From JBIOHP01 sp044449065 (GTDB taxonomy: Bacteria; Bacteroidota; Ignavibacteria; UBA10030; SZUA-254), in the NCBI GenBank assembly GCA_044449065.1, contig JBIOHP010000016.1, forward strand, positions 1-64,000: DNA of 64,000 nt, written 5' to 3'. Of this stretch, positions 1 to 8,221 are shown piece by piece. The notes beneath the pieces were generated by a model. The model made no database searches and had not been told where the DNA came from. It was given only the letters and a program-made list of their open reading frames with translations. How positions within the stretch are numbered: position 1 is the first letter of the stretch; each line of letters opens with the position of its first letter. A program made the translations under genes and the position numbers.

Positions 1-298
1 ATATCTCACTATCATATTCTGGAGAAGTTAGGTGAAGGAGGAATGTCCCAAATTTCCCCGCGAATTCGCCGAAGGTGGATGAGTGGCTGGAAATTTGAGG
101 ATCCCGTTGAGCGCAGCGAGAACGGGAGGCGTGTATGATCGGTCAGATTATATCTCACTATCATATTCTGGAGAAGTTAGGTGAAGGAAGAATGTCCCAA
201 ATTTCCCCGCGAATTCGCCGAAGGTGGATGAGTGGCTGGAAATTTGAGGATCCCGTTGAGCGCAGCGAGAACGGGAGGCGTGTATGATCGGTCAAACT
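1..298 (+). repeat. 149-bp tandem direct repeat ahead of kinase gene
   Basis: Two nearly identical 149-bp units (about 1-149 and 150-298) lie head to tail, differing mainly at one base in a Gly codon (gaaggaggaatg versus gaaggaagaatg) and at the junction with the kinase. Each unit contains the first about 20 codons of a Ser/Thr kinase (ISHYHILEKLGEG), a non-kinase stretch, a CCCGTT...AACGGG inverted repeat, a GGAGG ribosome-binding site and an ATG. The following intact kinase begins with a diverged version of the same start. The units therefore look like remnants of a paralogous kinase gene. Tandem copying could be recent, or could be an assembly artefact at the contig edge. Confidence 0.85.
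135..287 (+). pseudogene. Truncated kinase start (50-codon ORF)
   Basis: The frame starts at an ATG preceded by GGGAGG and encodes MIGQIISHYHILEKLGEG, the N-terminus of a bacterial Ser/Thr kinase up to the glycine-rich loop. It then runs into unrelated residues and stops at a TGA that overlaps the ATG of the intact kinase (ATGA). A second partial copy of the same frame occupies 1-138. Because start, RBS and stop-start overlap are intact it could be translated and couple translation to the kinase, but no catalytic residues are present. I regard it as a gene remnant. Confidence 0.55.
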
Positions 299-3200
299 AT
301 TTCTCATTATAAAATTCTTGAAAAATTAGGCGAGGGCGGCATGGGCGTCGTCTATAAAGCCGAAGACGTCAAGCTCAAACGCACCATTGCGCTGAAATTC
401 CTTCCACACGATTTAACAAGCGACCCCGTGGTAAAAGAACGATTCATGAACGAGGCGCTGGCAATCTCAAAGCTTAACCATCCTCATATCGCCACCATCC
501 ATGATTTTGTTGAAGCAGACGACCGCGAATTTATTGTATTGGAATATATCGAAGGCGGCACTCTTCGACAAAAGATCAAAAAACAACAACTGAGCGTGGA
601 AGAAGTTCTCGAGTACGCCGTCCAGATAACTGAAGGTCTTGCCTACGCCCATAAGAAAGAAATCGTCCATCGCGATATCAAGACGGACAACGTCATGCTC
701 ACCGGCGATGGGAAAGCAAAGATTACGGATTTTGGATTGGCGAAGCTTAAAGATACTACCAAGATTACGAAAACGGGCAGCACGGTGGGAACCGCCGCCT
801 ACATGTCGCCGGAGCAGGTCCAGAATATGGACGTTGATCACCGCTCCGATATTTTTTCCCTCGGGGTAGTACTCTACGAAATGACGACGGGCGAGCTGCC
901 ATTCAAGGCGGCGCATGAGGCGGCGTTGATGTACGAGATCATGCATTCGGCGCCGAAACCGATCACTGAAATAAGGGCGGATATATCTCCTGAGTTCGAG
1001 CGTGTTGTAGAAAAAGCGATGGCAAAGGATATAGCTGGGCGTTATCAGACCGCGGACGCTCTACTCCTTGATCTCCAGGCAATTCGTAAAAGTATGATCT
1101 CAGGCGTGAAGCCGGTTATTTCCATCGCACCAAAGCGCAATCTAGTTATTCCGGCGCTCGTTATAGCAGGATTAATCATAGTTTCTTTGGTCTGGTTTTT
1201 TACTACCGGGAAAAGGGGAACAAAGATTTCTTCCGAGAATGGATCCAACGGCTTGCCCTTGGCGTCAAAAACGCCGCGCAAGTCCGTTGCAGTGATCGGG
1301 TTCAAGAATCTCTCCGACAGACCGGATGAAGAATGGGTCTCGACTGCCCTTTCGGAGATGCTCACGACCGAGCTTTCCGCAGGGAATAAACTCCGCACAA
1401 TACCGGGTGAAAATATTTCGAGGATGAAAATCGATCTTGCCTTGAAAAACGAGGAGAGCTTCGCAAAGCAGACACTCGATAAGATCAGGGACGTGCTTGG
1501 CGCCGATTACGTTGTCATGGGTTCATATCTTGCAGCGGGAGGCGAAGGTGATAAGCAGCTCCGTATCGATTTACGCATCCAGGATGCGAGCGCAGGAGAA
1601 ACGCTGGCGTCGATTGCGGAAGTAGGCACCGAAAGCAAAATTTTCGATCTGGTTGCCGCTGTGGGGCTATCTCTCCGCGAAAAACTTGGAATAGGGAACA
1701 TTCCATCTGCGGAAACGGCGACACTACGCGCTTCTTACCCCGTCAATCCGGAAGCGGTCCGTCTCTATTCAGAAGGGTTGGTGAAGCTGAGAACATTTGA
1801 TGCTCTGCGGGCAAAAGAAACATTTCTCCAGGCGATAGCTGCGGATACGACCTACGCATTGGCGCATTCGGCGCTTGCGGAAGCATGGAATCAATTAGGA
1901 TTTGAGTTAAAGGCAAAGGATGAAGCGGAGGGAGCGTTCCACCTATCCGGTAATCTTCGGCAGGAAGAAAAACTTTTTGTCGAGGGTCGTTACAGAGAAT
2001 ATGCAAAAGAGTGGGACCGGGCAATAGAACTCTACAGGAATCTTTGGAATCTGGCGCCGGACAATATTGATTATGGACTTCGCTTTGCGAACGTGCTCGG
2101 CGAAGCAGGTAAAGCCGCCGATGGTTTTAAAGTAATCGAACAGATGGAGGCAATGCCCGCAAACGCGAAGTTTAAGTATTTACTCAGTTACCATGAAGCT
2201 AATTTAGCGTTTGATGTATCCGATTACCAGCGGGAAAAAGATGCATCACAACGAGCGATAGCGCTGGCAGGATCTCAGGGAGCTCGCAGCATCATCGCAA
2301 TGTCGTATATTATCCAGGGTTGGGGATTGGATGGTCTGAGCGATTTCGAACATGCTATTACAGCATTTCAGAACGCTCAAAATATCTTTTCCGATATCGG
2401 CAACAAAAACGGGCTTGCAAGAGCAATCGACGGCGCAGGAATTGTGTACTTCGATGAAGGAAATTACCCGAAAGCTCAAGAGCACTACCAGCTTGCGCTA
2501 AAATATTTTCAACAAATTGGATCAAAATCCGGAGAAGCGGATGGTTTTCACGGGCTGGGATACCTCTTCTGCCAGCTCGGAGATTTTGAAAAAGGCAAAC
2601 CTATGCTTGAAACTGCTATCAACATACAAAAAGAAATTGGAGATAAACGGGGTATGTCGGGCAGTCTGAATCTTCTCGGTAATATCTGCGCCAATACCGG
2701 AAATCCGGGACTCGCGCGGGATAAATACAAAGAAGCGTTGGCATTGGCGCGTGAAATAAACAACAAGGAATTGATAATGTATCCTCTCGGAAACTTAGCG
2801 CGTATTGATCAGCGTATCGGTAAGCTCGATGAAGCGCAAAAGGAGCTGCAGGAAGCTCTTGCCATTGCCGGAGATATTAAAGATAAATTAAATACCTCCT
2901 GGATGCTTGCGATGACAGGCAAAACCTATTTCCTCGCCGGAGATTTGAAAAAAGGAAGAGAAGTTTTTGATACCTCTGATTCTCTGGCGCATGAAATCGG
3001 CGCGAAATCAAAAATAGCATACAATAATCTCTATCGTTCGGAATCAGCTATTTATGAAGAAAAATATTCAGAGGTGGAACAACGGAGTCGAGCAGCCATT
3101 GAATATTTTGCCTCCTCGAAAGGGATTGACGGCGAGGAAGAGGGGCGCGCTCTCTTAACGATCGCGCTTGTAAAGTCGGGTAAATTAAAAGAGGCAGACG

Positions 3201-3538
3201 CCGAGATCGCCCGCGCTCTGAAACTTGATAAACAGAATAAAGATATTGAGTCCAGGAGTTACGTTTCTATCGCTCAAGCGCAAGTCGCCGCGGCAAAGAA
3301 GGAGTACAAAAAAGCTTTTGATATTCTCTCCGGCTTAATCGTGGATGTTACAAAAATGGGATACGTGAACAGGCAAATGGAAACGCGCCTCGCCTGGGAT
3401 GAGATAGAACTTCAGGCGGGAAAGACCGACTCTGCGAGAGTCCATTTGCAATCTCTTGCTGCAGAAGCGCGAGCAACCGGATTTGAGGGAGTCGCCTTGA
3501 AAGCGGAAGAAACACTCAAGAAAATTGGGAAGAACTAG
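284..3538 (+). CDS. Membrane-anchored Ser/Thr protein kinase with TPR sensor region
   Basis: A eukaryotic-type (PknB-like) kinase of 1084 residues that should phosphorylate proteins on Ser/Thr in the cytoplasm. The kinase domain spans about residues 8-268: glycine-rich loop GEGGMG, ATP-binding Lys38, catalytic HRD at 129-131, DFG at 149-151 and SPE in the activation segment. A single membrane helix follows (about 287-307). Residues about 333-470 (starting SVAVIGFKNLS) resemble the FlgO/TolB-like N-terminal domain often fused to such kinases, and about 500-1080 are TPR repeats, presumably extracytoplasmic protein-binding sensors. A GGAGG RBS precedes the ATG, which overlaps the stop of an upstream kinase remnant. 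This architecture is common in Ignavibacteria, Acidobacteria and related groups. The substrate cannot be inferred. Confidence 0.92.
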   Translation: MIGQTISHYKILEKLGEGGMGVVYKAEDVKLKRTIALKFLPHDLTSDPVVKERFMNEALAISKLNHPHIATIHDFVEADDREFIVLEYIEGGTLRQKIKKQQLSVEEVLEYAVQITEGLAYAHKKEIVHRDIKTDNVMLTGDGKAKITDFGLAKLKDTTKITKTGSTVGTAAYMSPEQVQNMDVDHRSDIFSLGVVLYEMTTGELPFKAAHEAALMYEIMHSAPKPITEIRADISPEFERVVEKAMAKDIAGRYQTADALLLDLQAIRKSMISGVKPVISIAPKRNLVIPALVIAGLIIVSLVWFFTTGKRGTKISSENGSNGLPLASKTPRKSVAVIGFKNLSDRPDEEWVSTALSEMLTTELSAGNKLRTIPGENISRMKIDLALKNEESFAKQTLDKIRDVLGADYVVMGSYLAAGGEGDKQLRIDLRIQDASAGETLASIAEVGTESKIFDLVAAVGLSLREKLGIGNIPSAETATLRASYPVNPEAVRLYSEGLVKLRTFDALRAKETFLQAIAADTTYALAHSALAEAWNQLGFELKAKDEAEGAFHLSGNLRQEEKLFVEGRYREYAKEWDRAIELYRNLWNLAPDNIDYGLRFANVLGEAGKAADGFKVIEQMEAMPANAKFKYLLSYHEANLAFDVSDYQREKDASQRAIALAGSQGARSIIAMSYIIQGWGLDGLSDFEHAITAFQNAQNIFSDIGNKNGLARAIDGAGIVYFDEGNYPKAQEHYQLALKYFQQIGSKSGEADGFHGLGYLFCQLGDFEKGKPMLETAINIQKEIGDKRGMSGSLNLLGNICANTGNPGLARDKYKEALALAREINNKELIMYPLGNLARIDQRIGKLDEAQKELQEALAIAGDIKDKLNTSWMLAMTGKTYFLAGDLKKGREVFDTSDSLAHEIGAKSKIAYNNLYRSESAIYEEKYSEVEQRSRAAIEYFASSKGIDGEEEGRALLTIALVKSGKLKEADAEIARALKLDKQNKDIESRSYVSIAQAQVAAAKKEYKKAFDILSGLIVDVTKMGYVNRQMETRLAWDEIELQAGKTDSARVHLQSLAAEARATGFEGVALKAEETLKKIGKN

Positions 3539-3572
3539 CTGCCCGAGTTCATCCCCGGATGTCATGGACCAA

Positions 3573-3691
3573 GAGTCTGTCCGAGAACCATGTTTTGTAG
3601 TAGCCGATCACCAGATCGGCGGCTATGATGAATCCGATTGGGCATTCGCGCGGGTCAGGTGACCCGCTACTACGAGTTCTCGTATTGACTC
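3573..3691. repeat. MITE-like composite palindrome
   Basis: A roughly 119-bp element built of nested inverted repeats. The outermost arms are gagtc/gactc and cgagaac/gttctcg (3573-3588 with 3676-3691), then gtagtagc (3597-3604) with gctactac (3666-3673). Inside are two perfect tetraloop hairpins, GCCGATC-acca-GATCGGC (3603-3620) and GCGGGTC-aggt-GACCCGC (3650-3667). The gene-free spacer between the kinase and the ATPase is otherwise featureless. The symmetry suggests a small non-autonomous element or REP-type repeat. I could not see target-site duplications. Confidence 0.6.
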
Positions 3692-3808
3692 GGGGACTAT
3701 GAGCCCCGATGAAATATTAGCGTATATGTTATTTGATTTTCGACACAAAATCATTATCTTCTTGGAAGTCAAAACCTATTTTTAAGCAATATTAAATTGA
3801 CACTCATC

Positions 3809-5419
3809 ATGCTACCAATTTCAGAATTAAATCTTGGCTTTAATGACGCTGAGAACTATAAGAGGAGAGAAAACAAGGAACTCTTTAATAAAATATTCGA
3901 GCGAACGGAATATTTGGATAAATTATTAAAGGATAACATATTTTTTCTCCTGGGAGAAAAAGGTACAGGAAAAACTGCTTATGCTGTATATCTCTCAAAT
4001 AATAATTACAAAAATACAAATGCGAGAATAAATTACATTAGAGAAACCGAATATCAAAAATTCATAAATTTAAAAAAAGAGAAACAATTACAACTTTCTG
4101 ATTATTCAAATATTTGGAAAGTGATTATTTATCTATTACTCGCTGAGAAGATTTCGACAGATGAGGGTGATAATAAATTATTGCGTTCTTTTACAAAGTT
4201 TAATAATCTTAAGAAAGCGATTGATGAATACTATACACATGCTTTTTCACCAGAAATTAAGTATGCAATTAATTTTATAGAAGATACGAAATTAGCTGCC
4301 GAATTATTATCGAAACATATAAACGTGGGGGGTGATATATCTAATAGTATAAGTTTTTCTGAAAGTCGTTTCCAAACAAATCTCCTATTTCTGCAAAAGT
4401 CTTTTGAGGAAGCTCTTCGTTCAATTAAACTGAAACATAATTATATTCTTTTTATTGATGGGATTGATATCCGACCAGAAACAATACCTCAGGCAGATTA
4501 TTTAGAATGTATTAAGGGTTTAGCGGATGCAGTTTGGGCTGTGAACAATGATTTCTTCTCATCCATAAAGGGATCAATGGGTCGTATGAGAACTGTCTTG
4601 CTGATGCGTCCAGATATTTTTGTGCGGCTAAATCTTCAAAATCAAAATGCTAAAATCCGGGATAATGCTGTTCTTCTTGATTTAATGACCACATATCTAA
4701 GCCATCGATCTTCGTCGTTGTTTAAAATTGTTGACAAACTTCTTGCTGCACAACAGACCGAACCATTAAATTTGGGTCAAGCATGGGATCACTATTTTCC
4801 ATATACAATATATAATTCGCAGTCTCAAACCCATGACGATCCTTCGTTTGTTGAATTCCTAAGATTTTCTCTTTATCGACCAAGAGATATCGTGACTATG
4901 TTAACCTTTCTTAAAAACAATTTTATACGGCAAAAAGAGATTTCGTCGCAGTTTTTTACGGAAAGTGATTTTGATCATTCAGAATTTCGGAGTAGTTATT
5001 CTGATTACATGTTGGGGGAAATCAAAGACCATCTATCATTTTACTATTCGCCTGCAGATTATGAAATATTTCTAAAATATTTCGAATACCTCAAAGGGAA
5101 CATGTCATTTACGTATGATGAATTTACCTCTGCTTTCCAAAAATTGATTGCATTTCTTGGCAAAAGTAAAACCCCTACGCCTGAATTCCTTCAATCACCG
5201 GATATTTTCTTGCAGTTTTTATATGAGCTTAATGTATTATGTTATCGAGAGGATGCAGATACAGAGTCATACTCTCATTGGTGTTTTAGAGAGCGTAGTT
5301 ATTCAAATATAGCACCAAAAGTTAAAACTCACTTACGTTATCAGATACATCATGGGTTAGCGAAAGCGTTGAATCTCGGAAAGCCATTACGATATGACTT
5401 TAAAAACGTAATACGGTAA
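3809..5419 (+). CDS. P-loop ATPase, Sll1717-like family
   Basis: A 536-residue cytoplasmic P-loop NTPase. The N-terminus (LGFNDAEN, then 'FFLLGEKGTGKTAYA') resembles the Sll1717 family of STAND/KAP-like ATPases. Walker A is GEKGTGKT at about residues 49-56, and a Walker B-like hhhhD occurs at ILFID (Asp about 217). A downstream LMRPDIF segment could supply an arginine finger. The biological role is not established; such genes are usually found in accessory or defence-rich regions. An alternative in-frame TTG start lies at 3797, and neither start has a clear Shine-Dalgarno. The gene is markedly richer in A+T than the kinase upstream and the metabolic genes downstream, which fits horizontal acquisition. 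No partner gene is obvious in an operon. Confidence 0.7.
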   Translation: MLPISELNLGFNDAENYKRRENKELFNKIFERTEYLDKLLKDNIFFLLGEKGTGKTAYAVYLSNNNYKNTNARINYIRETEYQKFINLKKEKQLQLSDYSNIWKVIIYLLLAEKISTDEGDNKLLRSFTKFNNLKKAIDEYYTHAFSPEIKYAINFIEDTKLAAELLSKHINVGGDISNSISFSESRFQTNLLFLQKSFEEALRSIKLKHNYILFIDGIDIRPETIPQADYLECIKGLADAVWAVNNDFFSSIKGSMGRMRTVLLMRPDIFVRLNLQNQNAKIRDNAVLLDLMTTYLSHRSSSLFKIVDKLLAAQQTEPLNLGQAWDHYFPYTIYNSQSQTHDDPSFVEFLRFSLYRPRDIVTMLTFLKNNFIRQKEISSQFFTESDFDHSEFRSSYSDYMLGEIKDHLSFYYSPADYEIFLKYFEYLKGNMSFTYDEFTSAFQKLIAFLGKSKTPTPEFLQSPDIFLQFLYELNVLCYREDADTESYSHWCFRERSYSNIAPKVKTHLRYQIHHGLAKALNLGKPLRYDFKNVIR

Positions 5420-5548
5420 TCCAAGGGTAAGATTTATTTTATTCTTCACTCCACCGTAAAAGGTTGCAGGAACACTCATTCCCGGGGTGAGAGTACCTTC
5501 TCCAAAACAGAGTCTCCACATTAAATATTTATCATCTTACAAAAACCC

Positions 5549-5577
5549 TTGACTATTTAAGGAAAATTCCTTATATT
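5549..5577 (+). promoter_or_regulatory. Sigma70-like promoter with operator palindrome
   Basis: TTGACT (5549-5554) and TATATT (5572-5577) are separated by exactly 17 bp. The spacer contains the inverted repeat AAGGAA-AA-TTCCTT (5559-5572), positioned where a repressor would block RNA polymerase. It lies about 145 bp upstream of the HTH gene start. The 5420-5548 stretch before it holds only a weak CCCGGG-centred hairpin near 5480. Assignment is from sequence pattern alone, and promoters in this phylum may differ from the sigma70 consensus. Confidence 0.45.
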
Positions 5578-5721
5578 ATATATACAAGGGGCGCGGAAGA
5601 ACCATCCTCCTCGAAACCATCACTTCATAAACAAGGAAACCCAATTACTAAGGAATCACCACAAAATCCCGAAACTCCGGTGTTAATGTACAGCACCGTC
5701 TTTAATACACAAGGTACAATT

Positions 5722-6189
5722 ATGCACGATAACGAAAAAAGAGAACAATTCATCCGTCTGCGCGTCAGGGGAAAAAGTATCTGCCAAATCTCTAAGGCGC
5801 TCGGAATATCAAAAACGACTGTCTTCAAATGGAACGGGGATTATGCGGATGATATTGCCAAAGCGCGGCAATCCATGGTCGATTTTACCCTCAGCGAGCT
5901 TGGTCTCGGCAAACTTGATCGTCTTAAAATCGCCGGCGACCTTCTCATCCTGCTTAAAGATCGACTGTTGAATGAACACAATGCAGCAGGCACAACCGAT
6001 AAAAATACTCTGGAATCTATTATTAAACTCTACAAGTTGATTGAAAATGAAGATTCGCCATTGGTATCTTCCGCCAAAGAGAAGCAAAGGGATAAGAATG
6101 AGTTTGTGCCGATAGATCTGTCCGATCCCAGTGCTCCTGATTGGTTAAGGCAGGATGCCAACGGCAACCCGATTCCCGCCAGTCAATAA
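5722..6189 (+). CDS. Helix-turn-helix DNA-binding protein (terminase-small-subunit-like)
   Basis: A 155-residue protein with an N-terminal HTH (about residues 5-40: EQFIRLRVRGKSICQISKALG, then SKTTVFKWN), followed by a helical region and a Pro/Asp-rich C-terminus. The layout resembles phage terminase small subunits or transposase-associated HTH proteins, but no phage genes surround it, so the role is unproven. I chose the ATG at 5722, preceded by AAGGT, over a GTG at 5680, because the extra 14 residues do not look like part of the domain. It is followed 29 bp later by an array of six 11-bp repeats, which may be its binding sites, and preceded by a promoter containing a palindrome. Site-specific DNA binding is likely; autoregulation is inference. 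Confidence 0.6.
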   Translation: MHDNEKREQFIRLRVRGKSICQISKALGISKTTVFKWNGDYADDIAKARQSMVDFTLSELGLGKLDRLKIAGDLLILLKDRLLNEHNAAGTTDKNTLESIIKLYKLIENEDSPLVSSAKEKQRDKNEFVPIDLSDPSAPDWLRQDANGNPIPASQ

Positions 6190-6218
6190 GTGGAAATTGT
6201 TTGAAACCGTATTAGAAA

Positions 6219-6284
6219 CTGGTACAAAGTTGGTACAAAAGTGATACAAAGCTGGTACAAAACTGGTACACTTCTGGTACTGGT
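6219..6284 (+). repeat. Six tandem 11-bp iterons (CTGGTACAAAA)
   Basis: Six contiguous 11-bp units with consensus (c/t)tGGTACaaa(g/a) begin at 6219, 6230, 6241, 6252, 6263 and 6274; the third has GATAC and the last two diverge at their 3' ends. An 11-bp period puts every unit on nearly the same helical face, as in iterons bound by replication initiators or regulators. The array starts just after the HTH gene stop. No spacers are present, so it is not a CRISPR array. Confidence 0.8.
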
Positions 6285-6285
6285 T

Positions 6286-6330
6286 GAACCGTCATTGCGA
6301 TCCCGACAGCGGTCGGGAGTAGCAATCTCC
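6286..6330. repeat. Dispersed REP-like palindrome, copy 1
   Basis: A 45-bp element reading gaaccgtcattgcgatcccg, then acagcggtcgggagtagcaatctcc. It contains arms ATTGC/GCAAT around CCCGAC/GTCGGG. A second copy at 10611-10655 has compensatory changes in both arms (ATCGC/GCGAT), so base pairing is preserved while sequence changes. Confidence 0.75.
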
Positions 6331-6418
6331 TTACCTCTATATCTAATGTTCTTTCTTTTGTCTTGAGACAAAATGAAAGAACCAAAGAAAAACTCAAGGC
6401 TACAGAATCAATGCCTGA

Positions 6419-6482
6419 AGACCACCCCTCGCCTTTGGCGTTTCCCCTCCATTTTTTGAAGGAGGGGATTAAGGGGTGGTCT
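6419..6482. repeat. Nested palindrome (MITE/REP-like)
   Basis: Outer arms AGACCACCCCT (6419-6429) and AGGGGTGGTCT (6472-6482) are perfect complements. Inside, CCCCTCC (6444-6450) pairs with GGAGGGG (6461-6467) around an A/T loop. Such GACCACCCCT...AGGGGTGGTC elements resemble dispersed intergenic repeats of related environmental genomes; only one copy is seen in this window. Confidence 0.7.
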
Positions 6483-6681
6483 ATGCTCGTCCCGTCAATA
6501 ATCATGTGACGGGACGGGTTCAAACAGTGTTTGTTCTCTTTGATATGCGACGCAATTGTTCCGGGCGGCATTGATTCTGATGCCCAGAACAACATTGTCG
6601 ACGATGTTCATCAGGACAGTACCGATGCGGAATTTGAGTAAAAATCTTCAACGTACCCCCTTCTTGACGCTCGAATAAAAA

Positions 6682-6703
6682 AAATGTACCAGTTTTGTAC
6701 CAG
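6682..6703 (-). repeat. Two inverted 11-bp iterons
   Basis: On the minus strand two contiguous units, CTGGTACAAAA (6693-6703) and CTGGTACATTT (6682-6692), match the iteron array at 6219-6284 but face it. The two arrays therefore bracket about 400 bp as inverted repeats. Confidence 0.75.
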
Positions 6704-6811
6704 AAAAACTGAAGATTAGCGGCGATTGTATTGAACTGTCGCTAAATTATAATTAATGGTTTTAACCGGAAAGTAGAGATGTAGCCGTGTTTGAAGAAGG
6801 ATTAATTTGCA

Positions 6812-6877
6812 TATAATAAGAAATTTCTTATTATACTATTAGCCATTAAAGTATAATAACGTTTTGTGCTATTATAC
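6812..6877. promoter_or_regulatory. Twin operator-like palindromes upstream of Fic gene
   Basis: A perfect 24-bp palindrome with half-site TATAATAAGAAA is centred at 6823/6824 (6812-6835). It is followed by the inverted repeat GTATAATA (6851-6858) / TATTATAC (6870-6877). Both share the TATAATA half-site, and the second ends 25 bp before the Fic ATG. The placement suggests binding sites for a dimeric regulator, possibly the Fic protein's own C-terminal winged helix. Confidence 0.55.
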
Positions 6878-6902
6878 CTTGTTAAAATATTGGAGAATAT
6901 GA

Positions 6903-8039
6903 ATGGATATTGCAGATTTTAAAGCCGGCACATATAGACAACAGAATCAATATAAGAGTTTCTCTCCTGCCATGGTCAATTTGAATTGGACATGGGCTGA
7001 ACAGAGGATTCACACTCTTCTTGCCGAAGCAAATTTAAAATTGGGAGAGCTTAATGCGTTTTCGCTATATGTCCCTGATGTTGATGTCTTTATCAGCATG
7101 CACGTATTGAAGGAGGCGACAACTTCAAGCCGGATCGAAGGAACAAAGACGAATATTGAAGAAGCCCTTATGGAAAAAAAGGCAATTGATCCGGAAAAGA
7201 GGGATGATTGGCTGGAAGTTCAGAATTATATCAGGGCAATGAAACACGCTATACGTCGATTAAATGATATTCCACTTTCCACGCGCTTGCTCAAGGAGAC
7301 GCATAAAATTCTTATGACGGGGGTACGAGGAAAAACAAAAATGCCTGGCGAGTATCGTAAAAGTCAGAATTGGATAGAAGGTGCAACATTGAAAGATGCA
7401 GTATTTATCCCTCCACATAACAATGAAGTGTCGGATTTGATGAGTGATCTTGAAAAGTTCTTTCACAATGATGAAATTGAGATTCCGGAATTAATCCGGA
7501 TTGCGATTGCCCACTACCAATTCGAGACAATTCATCCATTTCTTGATGGAAACGGCCGTTTGGGAAGATTGATGATCACTTTGTATTTAGTTAGCAAGGG
7601 GGTACTTGCTAAACCTACGTTGTATCTTTCTGATTATTTTGAAAAACACAAGAATCTTTATTACGATAATCTTATGGCAGTACGAACATCTGATAATTTA
7701 TCCCAATGGATAAAATATTTTCTGGTCAGTGTAACTGAGACGTCTAAGAAGGGAATAGTGACATTCGAGAAAATATTACAACTTAAAGAAGATATTGAGA
7801 GGAAACAGATCGTGAAACTCGGCAGAAAATTACCAATAGCGAATGAATTTCTCTCTGTGCTTTTTAGAAAACCAATTGTTATGGTTGCAGATGTTGCGGA
7901 TTCTTTACATGTAACACCCAGGACCGCAAATTTTCTCGTTCAAGATTTTGTTAAGCTTGGAATTTTACGTCAAATGGCAGGTGGTGAGCGCAACAGGAGT
8001 TTTGCCTTTAGTGAGTATCTAACACTCTTCGGAAATTAA
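6903..8039 (+). CDS. Fic family AMPylase with N-terminal inhibitory helix and C-terminal wHTH
   Basis: A 378-residue Fic-domain protein, expected to transfer AMP from ATP to hydroxyl side chains of target proteins. The catalytic motif HPFLDGNGRLGR is complete at about residues 211-222. The inhibitory motif (S/T)xxxE(G/N) is present upstream as SSRIEG (Ser75, Glu79, Gly80), so this is a class II, self-inhibited Fic. The C-terminal about 80 residues contain a winged-helix-like segment (VADVADSLHVTPRTANFLVQDFVKLGIL) that probably binds DNA. GGAG lies 7 bp before the chosen ATG; another ATG lies 4 bp upstream out of frame. No separate antitoxin gene is adjacent. The promoter carries two palindromes, suggesting autoregulation (inference). 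Housekeeping signalling and a toxin-like stress role are both possible. Confidence 0.92.
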   Translation: MDIADFKAGTYRQQNQYKSFSPAMVNLNWTWAEQRIHTLLAEANLKLGELNAFSLYVPDVDVFISMHVLKEATTSSRIEGTKTNIEEALMEKKAIDPEKRDDWLEVQNYIRAMKHAIRRLNDIPLSTRLLKETHKILMTGVRGKTKMPGEYRKSQNWIEGATLKDAVFIPPHNNEVSDLMSDLEKFFHNDEIEIPELIRIAIAHYQFETIHPFLDGNGRLGRLMITLYLVSKGVLAKPTLYLSDYFEKHKNLYYDNLMAVRTSDNLSQWIKYFLVSVTETSKKGIVTFEKILQLKEDIERKQIVKLGRKLPIANEFLSVLFRKPIVMVADVADSLHVTPRTANFLVQDFVKLGILRQMAGGERNRSFAFSEYLTLFGN

Positions 8040-8221
8040 TACAATAAATATTAATCTTGGGTAAAAATGTCAAAACTAATGGCAATCTGAGAAGCGGATA
8101 GTTTTCTCTGTAGGTTTTGTCGAGTTGATTTTCTCCCCACCACTTGAATCTTCCCATTATTCTCGTTACCTTCTTTGAATTATTTTATCATCAATTTCAC
8201 CTACAAAGAAGGGTAACTAAC

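Larger units (their letters stand above)
6190..6902. other. Gene-free repeat-rich spacer
   Basis: This 713-bp interval between the HTH protein and Fic genes holds the iteron array, a dispersed REP-like palindrome, a nested palindrome at 6419-6482, an inverted two-unit iteron array at 6682-6703 and two operator-like palindromes before the Fic gene. The only longer frame (antisense, about 6212-6595) is made of these repeats and is not convincing as a gene. Confidence 0.7.

Noticed and set aside
5722..6189. Prophage call based on the terminase-like HTH protein
   Set aside because: No capsid, portal, integrase or lysis genes occur nearby.
6219..6284. Possible CRISPR-like tandem repeats
   Set aside because: Units are 11 bp and contiguous with no spacers, and no cas genes are nearby; iterons explain them better.
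6212..6595. 127-codon antisense ORF
   Set aside because: It is made almost entirely of iteron and palindromic repeat sequence and has no domain or RBS.
8144..8221. Longer N-terminus for the PLP enzyme
   Set aside because: It would place 26 hydrophobic residues ahead of the twin-arginine motif and lacks an RBS.
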